Shown here one piece after another: positions 17,095 through 25,455 of a stretch of 36,043 nt of DNA. Source of the DNA: Thalassovita sp. (GTDB lineage: Bacteria; Bacteroidota; Bacteroidia; Cytophagales; Flammeovirgaceae); contig PBYL01000153.1 of NCBI GenBank assembly GCA_002729595.1, forward strand, positions 1 to 36,043, written 5' to 3'. How positions within the stretch are numbered: position 1 is the first letter of the stretch; each line of letters starts with the position of its first letter. The position numbers and the translations under genes are program-made. Below the pieces are notes generated by a model. That model was not told the DNA's origin. It did no database searches and saw only the letters and a list, made by a program, of their open reading frames with translations.

Positions 17095-18708
17095 ATGATT
17101 AGTGCAGCAGCCAAAACCTACGCAACACCAGAGCAAATGAAGATTACAGGTAAGTTTAAAAATGAATTTGCCGATGTTTTGACGGAAGAAGCTTGCAGTT
17201 TTTTACTATCACTACATCAGCGTTTCAACGATAAGCGCAAAGACCTGCTGAGACTCAGAGAACGGAGACAAACTGATCTGGATAATGGTAAGATGCCTGG
17301 CTTCCTTCCAGAAACAAAAAGCATTAGAGAAGGAGACTGGACAGTCGCCCCGATTCCAGAAGACCTGCAAGACCGAAGAGTCGAAATTACAGGTCCGGTT
17401 GACCGCAAAATGGTAATCAATGCTTTAAATTCTGGAGCAAAGATTTTTATGGCAGACTTTGAAGACAGCAATTCGCCATCTTGGCTAAACAACATTCAAG
17501 GTCAGATCAATTTGAGAGATGCTATTAGAAGAGAGATTTCTTATGTGCATCCGAAAACGGGGAAATCTTATGAGCTAAACGAAGAAGTCGCTGTGTTGAT
17601 GGTCCGCCCGAGAGGTTGGCATTTACCAGAAAAGCACATTCTAATACATGGCGAACCCATGAGTGCCGGACTCGTAGATTTTGGATTGTATTTTTTCCAT
17701 AATGCTAAATATTTATTGGCAAATGGCAGTGGTCCATACTTCTATTTACCTAAAATGGAAAGCCACAAAGAAGCCAGATTATGGAATGAGGTTTTTGTAT
17801 ATGCGCAAAAAGAATTGGGCATTCCTCAAAAATCTATTAAAGCAACTGTATTAATTGAAACCATTTTGGCAAGTTTCGAACTCAATGAGATTTTGTATGA
17901 ATTAAAAGATCATTCAGCAGGCTTGAATTGCGGCAGGTGGGATTATATTTTCTCATACATCAAACGTTTCCGGAACAAACCGGGCTTTGTTTTGCCAGAT
18001 CGCGCGCAAGTAAGCATGACGGTTCCATTTATGAAAGCTTACTCTCAATTGGTAATTAAAACTTGCCATAAAAGAAAAGTGCACGCAATGGGAGGTATGG
18101 CAGCTCAAATTCCGATTAAAAATGATGAAGAGGCTAACCAAAAAGCCATTGAGAAAGTACGCAACGATAAAATTCGCGAAGCCAAAGATGGTCACGATGG
18201 CACTTGGGTAGCACATCCTGGTTTAGTGCCAGTAGCTATGGCGGTTTTTGATGAATATATGCCAAATCGAAATCAGATAGATAAGAAGCGAGAAGATGTA
18301 CAAGTGAGCGAAGCCGATTTGGTTACTCCTGCAAAAGGAACCATTACAGAAAATGGTTTGAGAACCAACATCAATGTAGGCATTCTCTATATTGAAAGTT
18401 GGCTAAGAGGAAATGGCGCTGCGGCAATCTATCATTTAATGGAAGATGCTGCAACTGCTGAAATCTCCCGAACTCAAATCTGGCAATGGATTAAAAATCA
18501 GGCTACTTTAGAAGATGGCAGACAGGTCACCCGCGATTTGTACGAATCTTTAAAAGTAGAAGAGCTCGAAAAGATTAAAGCTTATGTGGGAGAAGAAAAC
18601 TATGAGAATGGACACTTCTCTAAAGCAACTGATCTTTTTGATAAATTAGTGTTAAATGAGGAGTTCGAAGAATTTCTTACGCTACCAGCTTATTACCTAA
18701 TTGACTAA
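17095..18708 (+). CDS. aceB: Malate synthase A
   Basis: A 537-aa cytoplasmic enzyme of the glyoxylate shunt, condensing glyoxylate with acetyl-CoA to malate. The family signature [16 protein letters not shown] is complete. [28 protein letters not shown] with the catalytic Arg, [28 protein letters not shown] and [11 protein letters not shown] are all as in the A isoform, and length is normal for it. Translation starts at the first ATG, about 23 bases after the predicted transcription start. It pairs with isocitrate lyase 230 bp downstream, though the long gap suggests separate or additional control. The operator-like palindrome indicates substrate-dependent regulation, probably by acetate or fatty-acid status. 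Confidence 0.97.
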   Translation: MISAAAKTYATPEQMKITGKFKNEFADVLTEEACSFLLSLHQRFNDKRKDLLRLRERRQTDLDNGKMPGFLPETKSIREGDWTVAPIPEDLQDRRVEITGPVDRKMVINALNSGAKIFMADFEDSNSPSWLNNIQGQINLRDAIRREISYVHPKTGKSYELNEEVAVLMVRPRGWHLPEKHILIHGEPMSAGLVDFGLYFFHNAKYLLANGSGPYFYLPKMESHKEARLWNEVFVYAQKELGIPQKSIKATVLIETILASFELNEILYELKDHSAGLNCGRWDYIFSYIKRFRNKPGFVLPDRAQVSMTVPFMKAYSQLVIKTCHKRKVHAMGGMAAQIPIKNDEEANQKAIEKVRNDKIREAKDGHDGTWVAHPGLVPVAMAVFDEYMPNRNQIDKKREDVQVSEADLVTPAKGTITENGLRTNINVGILYIESWLRGNGAAAIYHLMEDAATAEISRTQIWQWIKNQATLEDGRQVTRDLYESLKVEELEKIKAYVGEENYENGHFSKATDLFDKLVLNEEFEEFLTLPAYYLID

Positions 18709-18752
18709 AATTCTGTTTTAGAAAACCAATTCATTTAAAAGCAAAATCAATT

Positions 18753-18768
18753 GTATACGAAAGTATAC
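18753..18768. promoter_or_regulatory. Dyad in the aceB-aceA gap
   Basis: GTATACGAAAGTATAC: two copies of the self-complementary hexamer GTATAC around GAAA, so the site is both a direct and an inverted repeat. It lies 45 bases after aceB and 171 before aceA, and could be an operator or a short RNA hairpin. Confidence 0.4.
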
Positions 18769-18846
18769 CTGATACTTTATTGCCTTTTAAATAGAAATAC
18801 ACTTTAAATAATCACTTAGCTGCAGCATGTGATTCTCTAATGCTTT

Positions 18847-18865
18847 TATCTTTTGGTAAAAGATA
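18847..18865 (+). promoter_or_regulatory. Hairpin in the leader region of aceA
   Basis: TATCTTTT (18847-18854) pairs perfectly with AAAAGATA (18858-18865) around GGT, about 75 bases before the aceA start codon. No T-run follows. It may be a leader structure; AT-rich chance pairing is an alternative. Confidence 0.3.
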
Positions 18866-18938
18866 CTGATCAACTTTTGCCATGTTTTAAAAATCACCTT
18901 AGTCCTTATTCTTTTATCAATTAATTATTCTGAATATC

Positions 18939-20219
18939 ATGGAAAAGAACACCAATATTATGGATTTGAAAACTTCATGGAAGAACAATCCACGCTGGGA
19001 AGGTATCGCCAGACCTTATACTGCAGAAGAAGTAATGAGTTTAAGAGGAACTGTGCATATAGAACATTCACTTGCCAGACTGGGTGCCGAAAAACTTTGG
19101 AACCGCCTCAAGAGTCAAGATTTTGTAGCAGGTCTTGGAGCGCTTACAGGTAACCAAGCAGTACAAGAAGTAACCGCTGGCTTACAAGCTATTTACCTTA
19201 GCGGCTGGCAAGTAGCGGCAGATGCAAACCTTGCTGGCGAAATGTATCCAGATCAGTCTTTGTATCCTGCCAATTCTGTACCTATGGTAGTTAAAAGAAT
19301 TAATAATGCATTAATGAGAAGAGATCAGATTCATGCATTAAACGGAGACAGCAGTATAGATTGGATGGTGCCAATAGTTGCAGATGCTGAAGCAGGTTTT
19401 GGTGGAAACCTAAATGCTTTCGAATTGATGAAGGGAATGATAGAAGCAGGTGCAGCAGGTGTTCACTTCGAAGATCAATTGTCTTCTGCAAAAAAATGTG
19501 GCCATTTAGGAGGAAAGGTATTAGTACCAACCCAAGAAGCCATTAATAAATTAGTAGCAGCTAGATTGGCAACAGATGTTTGTGATGTTCCAACATTAAT
19601 TATTGCCAGAACAGATGCTGATGCAGCTACATTAATTACTTCTGATGTAGATGCTAGAGATCATAAATTTATCACAGGTCAAAGAAGTTCTGAAGGTTTC
19701 TACTTCGTGAAAAACGGCATAGAACAAGGCATAGACAGAGGTTTGGCTTATGCTCCTTTCTCAGACTTGATATGGATGGAAACTTCTAACCCAGATATTG
19801 GCTATGCGCGCGAGTTCGCTCAGGCAATTCATGAGAAGTATCCGGGCAAAATGTTAGCATATAATTGTTCTCCATCTTTCAACTGGGCTGCCCACTTGAG
19901 CATCAAAGAAATGGAAACTTTTAGAGAAGAGTTGGCAGAGCTAGGTTATAAATTCCAATTTATCACTTTGGCCGGTTTCCATGCTTTAAATACATCTATG
20001 TTTGAGTTATCATTAGCATACAAACAAAGAGGAATGGCAGGATACTCTGAGCTACAGGAAAGAGAGTTTGCTTTACAAACAAAAGGTTTTAAAGCGGTTA
20101 AACATCAAACTTTCGTTGGAACTGGCTATTTCGATGCAGTTCAAAATATTGTACAACAAGGAGCAAGTTCTACTACTGCTATGGAGGGTAGTACCGAAAC
20201 AGCACAATTTGTACATTAA
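18939..20219 (+). CDS. aceA: Isocitrate lyase
   Basis: A 426-aa cytoplasmic enzyme splitting isocitrate into glyoxylate and succinate, the first step of the glyoxylate bypass. The catalytic loop KKCGHLGGK is present with nucleophile-type Cys187 and His189. Metal and substrate segments are also visible: [49 protein letters not shown] and [13 protein letters not shown]. Size matches the bacterial 430-aa class rather than long fungal forms. A second in-frame ATG at 18960 is possible but the first fits the usual N-terminus. It works with the adjacent aceB to permit growth on acetate or fatty acids. A perfect 14-bp hairpin lies just after its stop. Confidence 0.97.
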   Translation: MEKNTNIMDLKTSWKNNPRWEGIARPYTAEEVMSLRGTVHIEHSLARLGAEKLWNRLKSQDFVAGLGALTGNQAVQEVTAGLQAIYLSGWQVAADANLAGEMYPDQSLYPANSVPMVVKRINNALMRRDQIHALNGDSSIDWMVPIVADAEAGFGGNLNAFELMKGMIEAGAAGVHFEDQLSSAKKCGHLGGKVLVPTQEAINKLVAARLATDVCDVPTLIIARTDADAATLITSDVDARDHKFITGQRSSEGFYFVKNGIEQGIDRGLAYAPFSDLIWMETSNPDIGYAREFAQAIHEKYPGKMLAYNCSPSFNWAAHLSIKEMETFREELAELGYKFQFITLAGFHALNTSMFELSLAYKQRGMAGYSELQEREFALQTKGFKAVKHQTFVGTGYFDAVQNIVQQGASSTTAMEGSTETAQFVH

Positions 20220-20236
20220 AAAAATCCTAATTTTAC

Positions 20237-20268
20237 ATGAAGATACAAACATTTGTTTGTATCTTCAT
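20237..20268 (+). terminator. Perfect 14-bp hairpin after aceA
   Basis: ATGAAGATACAAAC (20237-20250) pairs perfectly with GTTTGTATCTTCAT (20255-20268) around ATTT. There is no T-run after it, so it may be a mixed termination and mRNA 3'-end protection signal. It lies 17 bases after the aceA stop. Confidence 0.7.
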
Positions 20269-20304
20269 ATCAAGTAAATATGAAAATACATAAATAATCA
20301 GTTA

Positions 20305-20646
20305 ATGAATCCATTTTTACGTGTATTCACCAGCTTTACAAAAGCGGAACACGACTATCATTATCAACAACTAGAGAAAGGCTCTATGTTTAGAGCCCCA
20401 TCATGCTGCCCACATCAACAGTATGATAAAAGTACCCCGTTAAGCATATCTACACTTTTAAGAAAAAGCTATCTTAGTACCGATGCTGTTATTTCAAGCA
20501 TCAACAAATTAAAGCATACATCTCGGTGGTGTGATGTCGATCACACTTTGGCTAGAGTAATGTTAAAGAGAATGCAACACATTACGAGCCGACAAACTTT
20601 CAGCAATAATCTTATGGGTCTAAAACGATTAAGCAGCTCAGGTTAG
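20305..20646 (+). CDS. Small protein of unknown function (113 aa)
   Basis: I do not recognise this protein. The frame runs from an ATG 36 bases after the aceA hairpin to a TAG. It is basic, with several His and Cys (APSCCPH near residue 35, SRWCDVDH near 75) and no signal peptide or membrane segment. Predicted content is mostly helical in the second half (TLARVMLKRMQHI). Codon choice resembles neighbouring genes, with AT-rich third positions, and nothing on the opposite strand competes. A Cys/His cluster could bind metal, but spacing matches no motif known to me. Its place between aceA and the acetate-uptake genes may indicate a regulatory or accessory role. It could also be a chance frame. 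Confidence 0.45.
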   Translation: MNPFLRVFTSFTKAEHDYHYQQLEKGSMFRAPSCCPHQQYDKSTPLSISTLLRKSYLSTDAVISSINKLKHTSRWCDVDHTLARVMLKRMQHITSRQTFSNNLMGLKRLSSSG

Positions 20647-20735
20647 AGTTTCTTAAGATGGCCATTTATTGTTGAAATTACTTACAGTTTGGGCAAAAAC
20701 CATTTACTGTTGGTACTGCTATGTCTGCTTGTTAA

Positions 20736-20753
20736 ACAGAAATTTATTTCTGT
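20736..20753. promoter_or_regulatory. Operator-like dyad upstream of the porin gene
   Basis: ACAGAAATTTATTTCTGT has perfect 8-bp arms around TT and lies 45 bases before the porin start codon, where a repressor or activator of the uptake genes would bind. It does not resemble the aceB palindrome. Confidence 0.45.
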
Positions 20754-20798
20754 ACCTAGTAACTCTGATGGCATTTATAAAATTTTTTTCACCTTAAA

Positions 20799-22172
20799 AT
20801 GATACGCTTATTCCTTATTTCTTTTACGATTTGTTTATTTTTTAATTTTAAGAAATCACTCGCTCAAGGTTCAGATATTTATGGCTCAGGGTTGAAGATT
20901 AAACTCAACGATGAAGGCTCAAAATATGTGAGGTTCTTAGTATGGAGTCAATTGTGGCTCAAAGTAACTGATAATAATCCGGGAACGATTGTAAACAACC
21001 AACCGGAAAGCACCAGTACAGACATTGGTATTCGCCGTTCGCGTTTTCTCACTTATGCACAAATTACCCCCAGATTTTTAATTCTTTCTCATTGGGGTAT
21101 TAATAACCAAACTTACATTAATGGTGGAGTTGCTGGAGGTTCAGCTTCTTACGGAGGCAATGGTCCCGGAAAAAAGCCACAATGGTTTCTACACGATGCT
21201 TATGTAGAATATACTTTGGTTCCAGATAAATTATATATAGGTACAGGTTTACACTACTGGAATGGTTTATCTCGAATGTCTCAAGCAAGTACATTGTCTT
21301 TTATGGCTATTGATGCGCCAGTTTTTAACTGGCCACTCATAGAAATTACCGATCAGTTTGGGAGACAAATTGGCGCTTATGCAAAAGGTAACCTTGGCAA
21401 AGTAGAATACAATTTGGCTTTAAACAAGCCTTTTTCTTCTGCCAGTATTGCCAGTAGCATGGATATGTTAAATTATGGTGCAGCAGCTCCTGCCGGAGAT
21501 GGTATTGCTGTAAACGCTGCCAATAATAGTTGGGCAATGCAAGGTTATGCAGCTTATCAGTTTTGGGATAAGGAGTCTAACTTGTTGCCTTTTAGAGTAG
21601 GTACTTATTTGGGTACAAAACGAGTTCTGAATTTGGGTGTTGGTTTCCATTACCATCCGAGTGCTACGGCTAGTTCTGTGCTGGGTGCAGAAGAAGAATT
21701 GGTCAATATCGAAAACCACAACATCAACCTATTTAGTGCCGATATTTTTTGCGATACACCAGTGGGTGAAAATGGCTCAGCTATTACGCTTTATGGCGTA
21801 TATTATAATTTTGATTTTGGCCCAGATTATCTGAGAAATGTAGGTATTCTAAATATCGCTCAAACCGGTGGAAATACGCAGCCCACTATTGGAACAGGTG
21901 AGATTTTCTACGCACAAGCTGGATATGCTTTACCAAAAACGAATAAAAGCATGCGTTTTCAGCCATTTGGGGCTTTTACCTATAAAAATTTTGAAGCCCT
22001 CAATAGTTCATCAGGACAGTTTGATTTAGGAATGAACCTATTTTTGGAAGGTCATCATTCTAAAATCACTTTGCAATATTCAACCAGACCAGTATACAAT
22101 GCCGATGGTAGTAGAAATGATGATGATCCAACTAAAGATCAACTGACCTTACAGGCTACAGTATACCTGTAA
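20799..22172 (+). CDS. Porin-like outer-membrane beta-barrel protein
   Basis: A 457-aa protein with a signal peptide ending near SLAQ. The rest alternates amphipathic strands and turns with abundant Gly, Asn and aromatic residues. SDIGIRRSRFLTYAQITPRFLILSHWGINNQTY and the GLHYWNGLSRMSQAST segment resemble the phosphate-selective porin O/P superfamily as annotated in Bacteroidota, and the protein ends in an aliphatic/aromatic strand (LTLQATVYL). It probably lets a small anionic solute across the outer membrane. Lying 44 bp before the DUF4212/symporter pair, it likely supplies the same substrate (acetate or another short organic acid) to the inner-membrane transporter. The substrate is inference. 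Confidence 0.72.
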   Translation: MIRLFLISFTICLFFNFKKSLAQGSDIYGSGLKIKLNDEGSKYVRFLVWSQLWLKVTDNNPGTIVNNQPESTSTDIGIRRSRFLTYAQITPRFLILSHWGINNQTYINGGVAGGSASYGGNGPGKKPQWFLHDAYVEYTLVPDKLYIGTGLHYWNGLSRMSQASTLSFMAIDAPVFNWPLIEITDQFGRQIGAYAKGNLGKVEYNLALNKPFSSASIASSMDMLNYGAAAPAGDGIAVNAANNSWAMQGYAAYQFWDKESNLLPFRVGTYLGTKRVLNLGVGFHYHPSATASSVLGAEEELVNIENHNINLFSADIFCDTPVGENGSAITLYGVYYNFDFGPDYLRNVGILNIAQTGGNTQPTIGTGEIFYAQAGYALPKTNKSMRFQPFGAFTYKNFEALNSSSGQFDLGMNLFLEGHHSKITLQYSTRPVYNADGSRNDDDPTKDQLTLQATVYL

Positions 22173-22216
22173 AATGCCAAAAATTAACTATCTTAATCTT
22201 TCATCAATTAAATAAT

Positions 22217-22480
22217 ATGAATATGGAAAAAGAACAGCGTAAGCGCTATTGGAAAAAAAATGTTTCATACCTCACCATACTGCTCATTGTATGGTTTCTG
22301 GCCTCTTACGGTCTGGGAATTTTATTTGCCGAACCAGTTAATACTATCAAATTTGGAGGAGCTAAACTAGGGTTTTGGTTTGCTCAACAAGGGTCTATTT
22401 ATGTGTTTGTGGTACTGATTTTTGTTTATGTAATTCTGATGAACAGACTCGACAGAGAGTTTGAAGTTGATGAAGTATGA
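22217..22480 (+). CDS. DUF4212 small subunit of sodium:solute symporter
   Basis: An 87-aa membrane protein with two transmembrane helices (about 17-37 and 56-75) and the signature RKRYWKKNVSYLTILLIVWFLAS...GFWFAQQGSIYVFVVLIFVYVILMNRLDREF. This is the small subunit that always accompanies VC_2705-type large symporter subunits. A second in-frame ATG two codons on (22223) is an equally good start. The large subunit starts 58 bp downstream. It presumably stabilises or modulates the transporter; its exact role is not established. Confidence 0.92.
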   Translation: MNMEKEQRKRYWKKNVSYLTILLIVWFLASYGLGILFAEPVNTIKFGGAKLGFWFAQQGSIYVFVVLIFVYVILMNRLDREFEVDEV

Positions 22481-22538
22481 TGAAGAAAAGACCTAAAAGA
22501 AACTATACACAATATTAAAACCCCCTAAAGATTTTAAA

Positions 22539-24230
22539 ATGGACGTACAAATTTGGACCTATATAATTGTTGGGATCACCTTTGCTCTTTACATCGGTAT
22601 TGCAGTTTGGTCGAGGGCATCTTCAACAAACGATTTTTATGTGGCAGGCGGAGGTGTGCCACCAGTAGCTAATGGTATGGCTACTGCTGCCGACTGGATG
22701 TCAGCCGCTTCATTTATTTCTATGGCTGGTATTATCTCTTTTATGGGATACGACGGTTCTGTTTACCTCATGGGTTGGACAGGTGGTTATGTGTTACTAG
22801 CCTTGTTATTGGCTCCCTATCTAAGAAAGTTCGGTAAGTTTACCGTTCCAGATTTTATTGGAGACAGATACTATTCTAATGTTGCTCGTACAGTAGCAGT
22901 GGTTTGCGCCATCTTCGTTTCGTTTACCTATGTTGCTGGGCAGATGCGAGGAGTTGGTGTTGTATTCTCTCGCTTTTTAGAAGTACAAGTAGAGTGGGGA
23001 GTAGTAATAGGTATGGTAATCGTATTCTTCTATGCAGTATTGGGTGGAATGAAAGGCATTACTTATACACAAGTAGCTCAGTTCTGTGTTTTGATTTTTG
23101 CTTACATGGTACCTGCTATCTTTATCGCAATTCAGTTAACCGATACACCTATTCCTCAATTAGGTTTTATCGGTACGTTAGATGATGGAACCTTCCTATT
23201 AGACAAACTAGATGGATTGCATGAAGAACTAGGCTTTGCCTCTTATACATCAGGTTCTAAACCAATTATTGATGTGTTCTGTATTACTGCTGCTTTAATG
23301 ATCGGTACAGCAGGTTTACCACACGTAATTGTAAGATTCTTTACAGTGCCAAGAGTAAAAGATGCTCGTATCTCTGCGGGTTATGCATTAATTTTTATCA
23401 CTATACTTTACACTACAGCTCCTGCAATTGCAGCTTTTGCCCGTACAAATTTAATTGAAACAGTAAGTAATAAAGAATATACCTCTATGCCAGAGTGGTT
23501 TACCAAATGGGAAGGCACTGGCTTAATAGCTTTTGATGATAAAAATAACGATGGCGTAATTCAGTATGTAGGCGATGCTAACCAAAACGAGCTTACAATC
23601 GACCGTGATATTATGGTGTTGGCAAACCCAGAAATTGCACAGTTACCAAGTTGGGTGATTGCCCTAGTAGCTGCTGGTGGTTTGGCTGCGGCACTTTCTA
23701 CTGCAGCAGGTTTGCTATTGGTAATTTCAACATCAGTTTCTCATGACCTTATCAAAATGCAAATTGCACCAGATATAACAGAAGGCAAAGAATTGATGTG
23801 GGCTAGAATTGGTGCTGGTGTAGCCGTGTTAGTGGCTGGCTATTTTGGTATCAATCCTCCGGGCTTTGTGGCTCAGGTAGTTGCATTCGCCTTTGGTTTG
23901 GCTGCGGCATCTTTCTTCCCGGCAATTGTATTGGGTATTTTCTACAAAAGGATGAATAAAGAAGGCGCTATAGCAGGAATGGTTGTCGGCTTGTTGTTTA
24001 CATTAGCCTATATCGTCTATTTCAAATTTATAAATAACTCTCCGGAAGCAGCAGAAAGTTGGTTCTTAGGTATTTCTCCAGAAGGTATCGGTACTATAGG
24101 TATGGTAATCAATTTTATTGTATCAATTGTAGTATCGTCTTTAACACCACCTCCACCTTTTGAAGTGCAGGAAATGGTAGAAGAAATACGTTATCCGAGA
24201 GGAGCTTCTAAAGAAGTAATACATCATTAA
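22539..24230 (+). CDS. Sodium:solute symporter, VC_2705/ActP-like large subunit (probable acetate uptake)
   Basis: A 563-aa inner-membrane SSS-family permease with about 13 helices. NDFYVAGGGVPPVANGMATAADWMSAASFISMAG matches the ActP/VC_2705 N-terminus, with further family segments GTAGLPHVIVRFFTVPRVKDAR and AALVAAGGLAAALSTAAGLLLVISTSVSHD-type residues near 365-400. A hydrophilic insert with an Asp/Asn-rich calcium-loop-like stretch (DKNNDGVIQY) is normal for this subfamily. Relatives include the cation/acetate symporter ActP; linkage to aceB and aceA makes acetate or a similar short carboxylate the best guess. It follows the DUF4212 gene and ends at a terminator. Confidence 0.9.
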   Translation: MDVQIWTYIIVGITFALYIGIAVWSRASSTNDFYVAGGGVPPVANGMATAADWMSAASFISMAGIISFMGYDGSVYLMGWTGGYVLLALLLAPYLRKFGKFTVPDFIGDRYYSNVARTVAVVCAIFVSFTYVAGQMRGVGVVFSRFLEVQVEWGVVIGMVIVFFYAVLGGMKGITYTQVAQFCVLIFAYMVPAIFIAIQLTDTPIPQLGFIGTLDDGTFLLDKLDGLHEELGFASYTSGSKPIIDVFCITAALMIGTAGLPHVIVRFFTVPRVKDARISAGYALIFITILYTTAPAIAAFARTNLIETVSNKEYTSMPEWFTKWEGTGLIAFDDKNNDGVIQYVGDANQNELTIDRDIMVLANPEIAQLPSWVIALVAAGGLAAALSTAAGLLLVISTSVSHDLIKMQIAPDITEGKELMWARIGAGVAVLVAGYFGINPPGFVAQVVAFAFGLAAASFFPAIVLGIFYKRMNKEGAIAGMVVGLLFTLAYIVYFKFINNSPEAAESWFLGISPEGIGTIGMVINFIVSIVVSSLTPPPPFEVQEMVEEIRYPRGASKEVIHH

Positions 24231-24266
24231 TCATCAAGTAATTTTTCTGAACATTAATGCTTGTAA

Positions 24267-24296
24267 AGGGATTGCTATAAAGCAATCTCTTTTTTT
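24267..24296 (+). terminator. Rho-independent terminator after the symporter
   Basis: AGGGATTGCT (24267-24276) pairs with AGCAATCTCT (24281-24290), one G-U pair, around ATAA, then a T6 run. It ends the porin-symporter transcript before the LysR gene. Confidence 0.88.
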
Positions 24297-24355
24297 ATGC
24301 CATTTCTATAAAAAAAATTTATAGCGCTATTCTTAATTTGAGGTATAATAACTCA

Positions 24356-24383
24356 TTGATGCTGGTTAAAATTTTTATATTTA
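24356..24383 (+). promoter_or_regulatory. Candidate promoter of the LysR gene
   Basis: TTG at 24356-24358 stands 17 bp before TATATTTA (24376-24383), one base off the TAnnTTTG consensus, about 35 bases before the start codon. The gene lies behind a terminator, so a promoter is expected here. Confidence 0.45.
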
Positions 24384-24417
24384 CAATAGACGTAGGCTAT
24401 CTAAACTACTAGTAAAT

Positions 24418-25362
24418 ATGAACTTGCATCAATTAGAATACATCATAGCCGTTGATCAATTAAAAAATTTCAACAAGGCTGCGGGAGCGTGCTTGGTTAC
24501 TCAAGCGACTCTGAGTGCCATGGTAAAAAAGCTCGAAGAAGAGCTCGATGTAATTATCTTCGATCGAAAAACCAAACCTGTAATTACCACAGATTATGGC
24601 AAACAAATTATAGCAGAAGCCCGAAAAGCTATCTACCATGCCAATCGCTTAAAAGAAATTTCTTGTACACTTAATAACAGAGTGGAAGGCAAGGTAAAAA
24701 TTGGCATTATCTCCAATGTGGCTAATTCATTATTACCGCATATTTTAAAAGAACTGCTCGACAATTATCCATTACTCGAATTAGATTTTATTGAATGCTC
24801 AGAAGAACAAGCTGTGCGTAAACTAAAATCTGGAGGTATAGATATGGCAATTCTTACAAGTCCGGGTAATACCGACGATCTTGAGCAAATCACATTGTAT
24901 TGCGAAGCCCTTTTGATTTATGGCAATCTGGACAAAAACAAAAATTATGTTTTTCCTAAGAATATGAAGAACTATAATTTTTGGGTGTTAGAAGAAGGAA
25001 ATTGCTCGCAAGATAAGAATGTAGAAGTATGCAAATTAGAAAAGAATTCGAGCCTTTATAAAAACCTCAAGTTCGAAGCTCATTCTTTTGAAACATTAAT
25101 GAATCTGGCGGATAAGTTTGGCGGGCTTACTCTCATTCCTGAGTTATACTACAAGTCTTTATCAGAAGAGAGGAAAAAGAAGGTAAGAAGTTTTCAAAGC
25201 CCTGTGCCAGTAAGGGAGATTAAACTGTTGTATTATCGCCCTTATGCGAAGTTGGGTTACATCGAAACCTTGGCAAAAGACATTGCAGACATTGTTAACT
25301 CTAAGTTAGAATTTGATGTGTGTACCTGTAAAAAAGATGATTTTTTTAAGGTGAGAATTTAG
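24418..25362 (+). CDS. LysR-family regulator with OxyR-type redox cysteine pair
   Basis: A 314-aa LysR transcription factor. The N-terminal winged helix (1-60) reads LHQLEYIIAVDQLKNFNKAAGACLVTQATLSAMVKKLEEELDV; the periplasmic-binding-protein-like effector domain runs from about 90 to 295. C196 (EEGNCSQ) and C205 (VEVCKLE) are 9 residues apart and lie exactly where E. coli OxyR has C199 and C208 (EDGHC...FC), and the following SFETLMNLADKFGGLTLIPEL also matches OxyR. The His before the peroxidatic Cys is Asn here, and the C-terminus adds CTC. It is thus probably a peroxide-responsive regulator or a close relative. Its site after the acetate-uptake genes also allows a role in controlling them. 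Confidence is high for LysR and moderate for OxyR function. Confidence 0.85.
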   Translation: MNLHQLEYIIAVDQLKNFNKAAGACLVTQATLSAMVKKLEEELDVIIFDRKTKPVITTDYGKQIIAEARKAIYHANRLKEISCTLNNRVEGKVKIGIISNVANSLLPHILKELLDNYPLLELDFIECSEEQAVRKLKSGGIDMAILTSPGNTDDLEQITLYCEALLIYGNLDKNKNYVFPKNMKNYNFWVLEEGNCSQDKNVEVCKLEKNSSLYKNLKFEAHSFETLMNLADKFGGLTLIPELYYKSLSEERKKKVRSFQSPVPVREIKLLYYRPYAKLGYIETLAKDIADIVNSKLEFDVCTCKKDDFFKVRI

Positions 25363-25379
25363 TGCTAGTAAAATCTTCA

Positions 25380-25445
25380 TTTCCAAGAGCATAACACTAT
25401 AGTAAAGTAGTCTCAATATTTATAGTGATATTGTTGCATTGGAAA
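25380..25445. repeat. Nested inverted repeats upstream of the six-hairpin glycosidase gene
   Basis: TTTCCAA (25380-25386) and TTGGAAA (25439-25445) enclose CACTATA (25395-25401) and TATAGTG (25421-25427). All arms are perfect 7-mers on one symmetry axis, to within a few bases. The element fills the 93-bp gap between the LysR gene and the glycosidase gene. It may be a looped operator or a leader structure. Confidence 0.35.
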
Positions 25446-25455
25446 CTATGTAAAT

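Noticed and set aside
7729..24328. Shared 11-mer AGCGCTATAAA (7729-7739) and its reverse complement (24318-24328) in two intergenic regions
   Set aside because: Short and AT-rich; the core AGCGCTAT also occurs inside the DUF4212 coding region, so chance is the simpler explanation.
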